DNA from: Nereocystis luetkeana
Taxonomy: Eukaryota; Sar; Phaeophyceae; Laminariales; Laminariaceae
Direction of reading: 5' to 3'
DNA: 64,000 nucleotides
NCBI GenBank assembly: GCA_031213475.1
Contig: JARUPZ010000007.1
Coordinates: 10,067,458-10,131,457 of the forward strand
The notes beneath the pieces were generated by a model that made no database searches, was not told the DNA's origin, and saw nothing but the letters and a program-made list of their open reading frames with translations. The translations under genes and the position numbers were made by a program. Below, piece by piece: positions 58,001 to 64,000 of the stretch. The first letter of the stretch is position 1. Each line of letters opens with the position of its first letter.

Positions 58001-61000
58001 AATAGTGTCGAATATTACGGGCCAGACTGGGACGTACCAGGTACGGAGTACCATAAGGCTATTGGTCCTAGCCGTGCTGTACACATACCTGGTAAGCAGA
58101 CCAACACAAGCAACAATACCATACTTGTGTATGCTTCCAACCGTCTAATGTGTTTCTCTCGTGTGCGTCGCAATGTGAGCGGAGACAGCAGGAGGGCCTC
58201 TCTGACGACAATGTGTGCAACTCCCTCTGGGGCTCGTTTTTGTTTTGTTTTGTTCTCAGAAGTTGGGCGCCCCGCCGTCCCCCCGCTCCCCCCTGGTTAG
58301 CTGACCCTCTGACAACGATTTGTGCAACTCTCTCTGGTGCTTTGTTTTCTTGTTTTCGTTTTTTGCTCATTGTTTTTGTCTCAGATGTCGGGGTGATGTC
58401 GGCGGCGATCCTGGACATCGAAGAAGACATGGACCTGTCCCCTGTTCAGGCGGAGGTGTTGGTGGGATCTCTCAACGTCATCGCCGCCTTTGGGGGGCTC
58501 ATTGCCGGTGCGGTTGTGCGTCGGTTGTATACTCTATATACCTTATCACCCGAGTGATATGATAGCACACCCCCTCGGGCATTTTTTTTTTTGAGCTGAT
58601 TTTTCTCGACAACGTAAAGAGCGTGCAACATGCCGAGCCACGCATTCGTCCTCGTATGGAAATGTCTCGACGAGACGTAGCTTGGTCCAATGCCACCGGT
58701 TTCGTTGTGCGTGTGTCAATGCCACCGGTTTCGTTGCGTGTGTGTGTCAATGCCACCGGTTTCGTTGCGTGTGTGTGTCAATGCCACCGGTTTCGTTGTG
58801 CGTGTGCGTGCCCCCCTTGGTTTTTGGTGAACAAAAATTGGCTCGGAAAATATACCCCAGGGGGTGATATATTGGCGTGTTTTATTACACCCCTCAGGAC
58901 GGGAAATGTAAGGACCGTTTCAGGTGTGGACACCTTTGTGGGTGTTGAAAGAGAGTGACGAAAACAATGACAGTTCATGGTAGTATCGTATCAACCCAAA
59001 GCTTTGCACAGTGCGTGCGTTTCCTTCGCATTGACCCGCTCTTTCTACCCCTCGACTTCCAGCACACCGGGTGTTCGTGCCGGATTCTTCAATCCATGTC
59101 CTAGAGAGAACACTCGTACAAGCTCTGTGGTCACAAAAACTACGACACGTGAGACACTGCTACAGTGTTATGGAGGAAGCAGAGCAGACTATGCGATGCC
59201 ATCTCATCGTACTGAATACGACAGGCACGACATACGCATTCTATGAAATAGTGCCAACAGCGTGAGCGCCCAGCAGAAGTACAGTAGGGGTAGGAATCGT
59301 GTCGCGCCCCGCGCCGTATACCCGTATGTCTCCTTGCATTCGACCGTAACTCGGGACACCAATTTGTATACCCCCCCCCCCCCCCCCCCACAGCTGGTTG
59401 TCGAGTTAGATCATTTGTGCGAGGTAAAGAACCTTTACTCCGCACAAATGGGAATGATCGTGTCACGTAGTGTTCAAGGTAAGGCACCCAAGAGGCAGTT
59501 ACATAGTACTCCCATTGCTGTCTCTGGAAATGCCTACACCGGAAATTATATCAACTCATTGAAGCTGTCGTCCATATGCAAGTCCGCCTCAAAAGTGGTT
59601 CTTAGTAGGAGGCAGCTCACCCTTCATGCGACTCGCCAGATAGATACCTCACGGCGCTTCGCGCTTGGTGCAAGCAATGTCTGCCTGGTCGGTGAAAACC
59701 CGACATGCTCCGTCCCGGCATTGTAGGGATGCGAGGGTCTATGGTCATACGACTACGGCCATGCATGAGATCGAGTACATCTCTCCTATCGGGTACCCCC
59801 CTCCCCCCCCCCCCCTCTCCCCCCTGAAAAAAACACGCAGCGCCCGTTGTTACTGTCATCATCATCATCGCTTTTTTTTGTCATCAGTTTCTTCCCCTCT
59901 GAACTCCCGAAAGGGTTCTATCATGATCACGAACACTTTGTTACCGGGGACCATAGTAAATAGGACCTGCGGTACACACAAAAACCTATACGTTTCTCTA
60001 TTTTTACTAACAATATTTGGGTTCTATTAACTGTGGTCCCCCGTCAATAGTAAACGGTCGGTCTTGGCGCTTCGCTTCCGCCCAGGGCGGCTGTTGGTTT
60101 CACGCTTGGAAGCGCACGGCTGCGGCCGCGGCAGTGCGGTATGTGATCCGTGCTTTGATTTGCTTTTGCTCATGTTTTTGTTTTGTGCGTGCGGAGGGGG
60201 GGTGAAGTGGGAGTGGGCGACGCGGCTTCAGTAAATGTTTTGTTGGTTAGAACGGATAGTCTTGCTATTAATAGTCTACACAGTCAGCGCTGACTGTGTA
60301 GGCCAGTGAGTCAGTCGTGTTATGTAACCACCGAGGTCGGATCTTGAGTTCAATTATCGCAGACCCTTGCCTCGAGCGAGAGAGTGAGAGAAACTGGCGG
60401 TGAAGAGCGGCGCAATCCATGCGCGGACTGGTTTTTTGGACTGTTTTTTTTTCTCGAGGCGTTTGTTCGATGGTGGTTAGATTGGTGGTGGTGCCCAGAC
60501 CGGTATAGTGTGAGGCTCGCAATCGGTATACGAGGACGTTTCGGGTAAGCTACTGCAGCGGTTACGGTTACGGTTGGTGGCGGCGTTTCTTTGACGGCGC
60601 TCCGAGTATGATACCCCCCCCCCTCCCCCCCCTCCTCTATAGGTTGGGTTGGCGTCGGTTGGCAACGACACTGTAAAACATGCCGCTCACTACGTGAGCT
60701 AGACAATCAGGGTACCGTTTTTTTTTTTTTGGCGGTCGCCCACAGCTGGTTGTCGAGTTAGATCATTTGTGCGAGGTAAAGAACCTTTACTCCGCACAAG
60801 TGGGAATGATCGTATCACGTAGTGTTCAAGGTAAGGCACCCAAGAGGCAGTTACATAGTACTCCCATTGCTGTCTCTGGAATTGCCTACACCGGAAATTA
60901 TATCAACTCATTGAAGCTGTCATCCATATGCAAGTGCACCTCACAAGCGGTTCATAGTAGGGTGCAGCTCACCCTTCATGCGACTCGCCAGACACCTGAA

Positions 61001-62483
61001 AGCGCTTCGCGCTTGGTGCAAGCAATGCCTGCTTGGTCGGTGAAAACCCGACGTGCTCCGTCCCGGCATTTTAGGGATGCGAGGGTCTATGGTCATACGA
61101 CAAAGGTAATGTATGATAGTGAGTACACCCCCCCCCTAGTGCACCGCCCCCCCCCCCCCCCCCTCTCCCCTCTCCCGCCTTCCAACTTTTGGTCGCGCTT
61201 GGAATCGTTACAGCCAAGGCTTCCGACGGTTTATCGCCAAGAGAACGCTATCCATAAACACAAGTGTTTACGTAAGTCATATAGTCCCCCCCCCCCCCTC
61301 CCTATCCTGCCTTCCTGCCATTTGTGGTCGCTGCCGGAAGCAGGGAGCAGTTTTACAGGCAAGGCTTCTGATCGCCAAGCAAACGTTTTCCAAAGCACGA
61401 GAGTGTAATCACTCACCTCCCCCCCCCCCCCCCCCCCATCGCGCCCTTCTACCGTTTGTGGTCGCTCCCGGACGCGTGTATTCAGGCAAGGCTTCCGATG
61501 CCCTCGGGCGTAAGATGGCGATTGCGATCGCGTGCGTGATCTTCATCGCGGGGGCGGGGGGCATGACGGTGTCCATCACGTACACGCAGCTCTTGGTGGG
61601 GCGGCTGCTGACGGGGCTCGGGGTGGGGTGCGGGTTCGTGGTGGCGCCGGTGTACATCACGGAGATCACGCCTCCCCACATTCGTGGAAAACTGGTAGCG
61701 CTGACGGACATCATGATCAACATGGGGATATTGCTAGGTGGGCGGAAAGGCGTCTGCGTGAGATGTGTAGGAGGGGGCAGGAGGAGGAGGAGGAGGAGGG
61801 GGGGGGGGGATACCCCAACCAGCTCGTGATTGAGACGAGGGGGAGAGGGGAGAGGGGGAAAGGGAGACGAGGGGGGGGGGAGGGGGAAGAGGGGGGGGTG
61901 TAATCATTATCATACACGGCCTTAATGGAGAGGGGGGGGGGGGGTGTGGGGGGGGGGGGGGGGTGTACTGGATAGGAAATATGTACTCGATCTCATGCAT
62001 GGCCGTAGTTTTATGACCGTCGGGGGGGGGGGGGGGGGGGGGCTCAACCACCTCGTGGTTGGGAGGGGGGGGAGTGGGGATAAGGAGGGGGGGAGGGGGA
62101 AGAGGGGTCAAGACCTCAAACACGATGTGATTGCCCTTGTTGACGTTTTATTGTTAGCCCTTCGCGGAGACGCGAGTGAGCATGCTCTAAACAAAATATC
62201 CTGAACGCCCCGCCCCCCCCCCCCCCCACGTTTCCTTCTTTTTTTTTTCACGCGGTCGTTCGGTTGTTTTTGTTTTTTTGTTTGTCGGTGGTGGTGGTTG
62301 ACCCTCTCAGGGTACGTCACCGGCTTCGCGGTGCAGGAAACCGTCCCGCACGTCTGGCTCAAGTGGAGGGTGATGATCGGCATCGGCATCGTCCCCCCGG
62401 CGGTGATCTTGCTCTGCCTCACGTTTTTGCCCGAGTCACCGCGGTGGCTTATCTCGAGAGGACGCAACTCCGAGGGATACGAG
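46247..62483 (+). CDS. MFS sugar/polyol transporter, first four exons
   Basis: Membrane carrier of the sugar porter family, closest in motifs to plant polyol/monosaccharide proton symporters; substrate not certain (mannitol or another polyol is an inference from brown-algal metabolism). Exons: 46247-46580, 58385-58507, 61486-61737, 62311-62483 (882 nt, 294 codons; phases 1, 1, 1 match). The start is the ATG at 46247. Residues 1-90 form an acidic, soluble N terminus. Membrane segments 1-6 follow: about 92-112 (ending LLGYD, with VGVMSAA next), 131-152, 162-181, 186-210, 219-242 and 256-276. Motifs: GKASDALGRK (153-162), PVYITEITPPHIRG, PESPRWL (277-283). This is half of a 12-segment carrier; the C-terminal half must lie beyond 62484, and no further exon was recognised up to 64000. 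The first intron is 11804 bp and holds a pogo-like transposon and many repeats. Confidence 0.85.
46595..48430. other. Start of the transporter's long first intron
   Basis: Opens with a G-rich GGGA/GGAGG stretch (46598-46645), then mixed sequence with many 'taccaggta', 'tactgctgta' and 'attaatag' words. No exon recognised. Confidence 0.5.
48432..48625 (+). repeat. Tandem duplication, about 95 bp unit
   Basis: Two diverged copies of 'atcataccc.tac.cgtagggctct' through 'cctataaagagctcccgtgag'. Confidence 0.7.
48904..49015 (+). repeat. TAC trinucleotide array
   Basis: About 35 units of TAC/ACT with two interruptions. It is followed to 49095 by a duplicated 'gagtggtacagattagtaca' segment that also flanks it at 48879-48903. 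Confidence 0.9.
49653..51626 (-). mobile_element. Pogo/Tigger-type DNA transposon, complete ends
   Basis: 1974 bp element with perfect inverted ends of 25 bp, beginning CAGTACCGGCCCGCTAGTAA and its mirror at 51602-51626. TA lies immediately outside both ends (49651-49652 and 51627-51628), the target duplication of the Tc1/mariner/pogo superfamily; CAGT at the tip is typical of pogo-like members. Subterminal 'tttcttattttcctgggaaa' is repeated at 49705-49800. It carries one minus-strand transposase-derived frame and lies in the transporter's first intron, in antisense. Perfect ends suggest a fairly recent insertion. Confidence 0.9.
49931..51493 (-). CDS. DDE transposase-derived protein, N-terminally truncated
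   Basis: Frame of about 520 codons inside the transposon, reaching back to an in-frame stop near 51550, so there is room for only about 20 more residues. The first part matches the second half of a pogo/jerky-type DDE domain: SILFENNLYGQTTDEF, then WLLPPKCTDEVQPVNAGYGK (the usual LPPN/QPLD region). The N-terminal DNA-binding helices and the first catalytic Asp are missing, and the second Asp position reads NN where DN is usual, so it is probably inactive. A GWFRGVITRKAQ...YDFRV...SWVLLSR module (beta-rich, chromo/tudor-like in appearance) follows, then a run of about 60 Glu and two copies of a 45-residue unit ending ISDVGPIRAGGRKR. The annotated first codon is GTG; a Met lies five codons in. 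A helper enzyme from a full copy would be needed for movement. Confidence 0.75.
   Translation of the reverse strand: MPLDMWGTVQCILSSTAWHPGVDIYWQGCAWDDSAFCNSWAGNSFRKGVSSASIEVPEKQSILFENNLYGQTTDEFKRVLREKCNTPLWLLPPKCTDEVQPVNAGYGKLFKVYVGQALDKWLPDGDNVEKWESNKLTASDRRILITKWTGEAAKKIDSDTAYRKRLFEKTGLAMTADGSDDGLINLQGVERGTYSFMGVDTTPEPLEDVLPISPAPADEENPPGSSDEEESESETEQEVDEEAVLDMDDDIADDEDLLPFEAPDGYSFVSSAPAALTQNLVNQEILLRLGMGWFRGVITRKAQARTSHLYDFRVFLETDGSTRSMKLPLAKYSVDGVAAGGSWVLLSRCADKDSSEDNESEDESEFEDEEEEEEEEEEEEEEEEEEEEEEEEEEQEEEEEEEEEEEEEEEEEEEEEEEEEEEEGGGGVGSTIEGSSGGKGSSLNDMSDVGPIRAGGRKRMRVDSEEEEEEEESGEGGGVGSTIESSPVGGGGSLNEISDVGPIRAGGRKRTPNVRLQDHE
52200..52785. other. No gene recognised
   Basis: Mixed sequence between the split frame and repeat G; no motif recognised on either strand. 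Confidence 0.4.
52790..53275 (+). repeat. Dispersed repeat G, long copy
   Basis: Contains 'agatagatcagatagatcag', 'cattcccacttcatgatcta', 'acagatccaacccaggaaat', 'atgcgctatatcctgcagat' and 'tgaaatatctagatcattgg'. The two ends are loosely inverted ('agatagatcaga..' against '..tctatctgatct'), suggesting a large foldback element of about 490 bp. Confidence 0.6.
53560..54445 (+). repeat. GGGTCGGGTC-based tandem repeat, about 45-50 bp unit
   Basis: Units of the form 'cgggtcgggtcgggtcaaga' plus 'ggttttcaaaatctcacggg', at 53560-53870 and again at 54195-54445, around a less repetitive centre (53870-54190). The final 54380-54425 stretch has the inverse GACCCGATCC words, so the whole is a rough palindrome. 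Confidence 0.85.
54769..54805 (+). repeat. AATC microsatellite
   Basis: About eight units of ATCA. Confidence 0.85.
55490..56220 (+). other. Unassigned segment of gene-like composition
   Basis: About 700 bases free of the surrounding simple repeats and with balanced composition. The plus frame 55552-55893 (113 codons, containing KADLGLPLTTLVAGFASGTD) is the longest, but neighbouring frames are also open and no domain is recognised. It may be a diverged retroelement. Confidence 0.25.
56849..57031. mobile_element. Foldback-B interrupted by MITE-A
   Basis: 56849-56870 is a left foldback-B arm ('aacccttttgggactgcag'), 56874-56980 is a full MITE-A, and 56981-57031 continues with the foldback-B right arm ('ttgtccccaaaacaggaccg', 'cagtcctacaagc'). 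MITE-A therefore inserted into an existing foldback-B, although part of the latter's centre is missing or diverged. Confidence 0.75.
57278..57928 (-). other. Long minus-strand open frame, possible LINE tail
   Basis: 216 codons without a stop. Near the end, GVRTVWNTLPASTARPSRVD recalls the R-x-WN-x-LP signature found after reverse transcriptases of non-LTR elements, but no reverse transcriptase core is seen upstream. The plus strand of the same region also reads protein-like (GAGVAFSMRAFFGLGDDEYA at 57608-57667). Either a degenerate transposon or chance. Confidence 0.25.
58690..58812 (+). repeat. Tandem repeat, about 32 bp unit, four copies
   Basis: 'caatgccaccggtttcgttg' plus 'cgtgtgtgtgt' repeated four times, about 180 bases downstream of transporter exon 2. 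Confidence 0.9.
58985..59270 (+). repeat. Dispersed repeat H, plus-strand copy
   Basis: Matches 22975-23290 in inverse: 'gacccgctctttctacccct', 'cgacttccagcacaccgggt', 'ctctgtggtcacaaaaacta' and 'tacagtgttatggaggaagc'. Function unknown. Confidence 0.6.
59393..59816 (+). repeat. Poly-C-tailed dispersed repeat, long copy 1
   Basis: Begins 'cagctggttgtcgagttaga', carries the inner inverted pair 'ttgtgcgaggtaaagaacc' and 'tttactccgcacaa', the middle 'caactcattgaagctgtcgt' and the common 3' part, and ends 'gagtacatctctcctatcgg' then C-rich sequence. With 60744-61163 it defines the full unit of about 420 bp. It lies in transporter intron 2. Confidence 0.8.
59941..60047. mobile_element. MITE-A copy
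   Basis: TTACCGGGGACCATAGTAAA to 'aactgtggtcccccgtcaa', reverse orientation of the core relative to 18047-18151. Confidence 0.8.
60240..60310. repeat. Short inverted repeat
   Basis: 'ctacacagtcagcgctgac' and 'tgtgtag' form a hairpin (60276-60301). Confidence 0.6.
60744..61163 (+). repeat. Poly-C-tailed dispersed repeat, long copy 2
   Basis: Nearly identical to 59393-59816 over about 390 bases, ending 'gtgagtacacccccccccct' with a second C run. It is about 1350 bases downstream of the first copy, same orientation, in transporter intron 2. Two shorter C-rich units of the form 'ttccgaccgtttgtggtcgc' follow to 61440. Confidence 0.8.
61745..62060 (+). repeat. G-rich stretch with an inverted poly-C-repeat end
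   Basis: GGA/GGGG-rich sequence filling transporter intron 3. At 61960-62015 the minus strand carries the end of the poly-C-tailed repeat ('ggccatgcatgagatcgagt', 'acatatttcctatccagtac' then C run). Confidence 0.7.
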
Positions 62484-62610
62484 GTGACTCACTCTGCCGG
62501 GCATTGTTTTGGCTGGGGTTGAGTTTGCGTTGCGGGCTATATATGGCTTGCATGCACATGCAGTCCTGGCTACAGTAGTATCGATACCCCCCCCCCCCCC
62601 TACCCTCCTA

Positions 62611-62715
62611 TTACGGGGGGCCATAGTTAACAGGACCAAATATTGTTAGTAAAAATGGTTAAACATATAGGTTTGTATGTATACCATAGGTCCTGTTAAC
62701 TATGGTCCCCCGTAA
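62611..62715. mobile_element. MITE-A copy
   Basis: TTACGGGGGGCCATAGTTAA to 'aactatggtcccccgtaa', a near-perfect palindrome with TA outside both ends. Confidence 0.85.
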
Positions 62716-62734
62716 TACCACCCGTCGCTTATCA

Positions 62735-63025
62735 ATTAATGCAACGCTGTCGTCCATGCGCAAGAAAGCTCGCCTCACAGGCGGTTCTTAGTAGGATACA
62801 AGCTCAGCCTTCGTGCGAGTCGCCCGAGACCTCACGCTTCGCTTCGCAAAGCTTGGTGCAGGCAATGTTTTGCTTGGTCGGTGAAAACCCGACGTTCCTC
62901 CGTCTCGGCATTGTAGGGATGCGAGGATCTATGGTCAGACGACTTCGGCCATGCATGGCATGAGTACGCGCCCCCCCCCCCCCCCCTCCAGATCGAGTAC
63001 ATCTCTCCTATCGAGTACACCCCCC
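62735..63025 (+). repeat. Poly-C-tailed dispersed repeat copy
   Basis: Diverged 5' part ('gctgtcgtccatgcgcaaga'), standard 3' part, then 'gagtacgcg' and about 15 C, then a duplicated tail 'gatcgagtacatctctccta' ending in a second C-rich run. Confidence 0.75.
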
Positions 63026-63154
63026 CGCCCGCCGCCCCGTCGCTCAGCGTGCAAGGTTCGGCCGAGGGTGTTTTGTTAGGCCTTCCTCGGACTGCGTGAT
63101 GTCTTTGCGAGGCCGCGTGGCGTGGTTACGGTCGAGACCCTACGGTTGCGGTGG

Positions 63155-63225
63155 CTTAACCCTTCAAGAGTTGCAGTCCCGTTTTGGGGACAAACCAGTC
63201 AAATTCTAAGCAGTTCGTCCCCCCT
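63155..63225. mobile_element. Foldback-B, partial
   Basis: 'aacccttcaagagttgcagt', 'cccgttttggggacaaacca' and the start of the right arm 'agttcgtcccccc'; the rest of the right arm is lost. Confidence 0.65.
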
Positions 63226-63697
63226 GAGGGCCAGCGCCCCAGCGGGTAGGTTGGGTGGACCGTAACTGGACCAAGCCCGGCGGGAAGGCCTCATAGCCCA
63301 GGTTTTTGTTAGTGGGTGAGCTCGCGCAAGTCCCACGCTACCAGGGAGAGATGCCTCCTCCCGGGTGGCTGTCTCCGCCGCACCTGCCCCTCTCGGGGAT
63401 CAGGTCAGGTCGGGTCAACGCGCCCAAGCGCCAGTACAGCAGCAGCAGCAGCAGCCTGTGCTGACGTTGCAACGGGAGGTATAGGTTAAATTTGACAGAC
63501 GACAGGAGCACGTGGAAGCGTGGTGAACTTGAGCTTTGTTTTTATCATTCCGCCGGAGGATTTAAAAAATATATAGACCTGGTAAGTAGTTTGTCCCCGG
63601 TACTAAAAAGGGATATAACTGCGTTCAAACTGTAACCCCTTGTGGTTTTTGGGAGAGAAGTATTGATAGTGACGGTAAACAGATGGCGATTACAGTA

Positions 63698-64000
63698 CTA
63701 CGGGGGACCATAGTTAATAGGACCTATGGTCGCCCCGGTGGTTCAAGTGGTTAACCTCGAATTCTACTTGTTTGAGTCCTGGGTTCGAGCCCTAGGAGGG
63801 TCGGACTTTGACTTTATTTGCAAAAATAAAAAAAGGGATTCAATTGTTGAGAGCGCCTTGCAGCGTGGGTAGGCACAATTCGATGCGAGTCGACGAGGGA
63901 AGAAAAGGCTGAAATCTTCTCGCGATAAAAATGAAGGCACGTACCGTAGCGGGAAGGGGGGAGAAGAGCCTGCTATGTGACCCCGGATCTGAGTTACGAG
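63698..64000 (+). mobile_element. SINE-1 inserted in a MITE-A left arm
   Basis: 63698-63728 is the first part of MITE-A ('tacgggggaccatagttaat', 'aggacctatgg'), broken by a SINE-1 that starts 'gtcgccccggtggttcaagt'. A box and B box ('gggttcgagccc') are intact. The SINE body runs to the window edge at 'gagttacgag', which is also where the copy at 8413-8691 ends. Confidence 0.8.

Larger units (their letters stand above)
62484..64000. other. Transporter intron 4 or downstream part; repeats only
   Basis: After the donor GTGACT at 62484 no further transporter exon was recognised. The stretch holds MITE-A, a poly-C-tailed repeat, a foldback-B part and SINE-1. Confidence 0.5.

Noticed and set aside
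58150..58384. Plus-strand frame running into transporter exon 2
   Set aside because: The sequence before 58385 is intron: it ends in a pyrimidine tract and CAG, and the codon split with exon 1 restores the conserved Asp.

Overview
This is nuclear DNA from a multicellular-type eukaryotic alga, most likely a brown alga (stramenopile, Phaeophyceae). Evidence: a few proteins are split into short GC-rich exons by long introns with GT...AG borders; introns and spacers are packed with microsatellites, homopolymer C/G runs, foldback elements and tRNA-derived SINEs; there are no operons or bacterial features. A metacaspase, a stand-alone FAR1-type zinc-finger protein, a dephospho-CoA kinase and a polyol/monosaccharide-type transporter fit a stramenopile alga. 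The large introns (one of 11.8 kb) suggest a sizeable, kelp-like genome. Species cannot be fixed from sequence alone.

Layout. 1-7.9 kb: repeats only. 8.0-21.0 kb, minus strand: nine metacaspase exons. Read in transcription order, four p10-like exons (20990 down to 16361) come first and five p20 exons with the catalytic His and Cys (12590 down to 7998) come second. That is p10 before p20, as described for type III metacaspases of secondary-plastid algae, or else a permuted type I gene. 21-30 kb: no convincing gene; MITEs, foldbacks and SINEs. 30.3-34.9 kb, plus strand: four-exon FAR1-type DNA-binding protein. 37.9-40.3 kb, minus strand: three-exon dephospho-CoA kinase. 41.8-46.0 kb: weak minus-strand coding stretches of unknown function. 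46.2-62.5 kb, plus strand: first half (six membrane segments) of an MFS sugar/polyol transporter, running beyond the recognisable exons. Its 11.8 kb first intron holds a complete pogo-like DNA transposon (49653-51626) with perfect inverted repeats and a TA target duplication.

Repeats make up most of the rest. At least seven families recur: MITE-A (about 105 bp palindrome starting TTACGGGGGACCATAG), foldback-B (AGGACTGCAGTCCCGTTTTG), MITE-C (GGTCCCTCCGTAGTGCCGG), MITE-D (about 300 bp, carrying CCCTAA-type units), MITE-E (CGTTCTACGATAGAGGT), two tRNA-derived SINEs, and a dispersed repeat that always runs into a poly-C tract after GAGTAC. Nested insertions (MITE-A in foldback-B, SINE-1 in MITE-A) give relative ages. 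Exon borders were assigned by eye from splice consensus, reading phase and protein-family match; no alignment was run.
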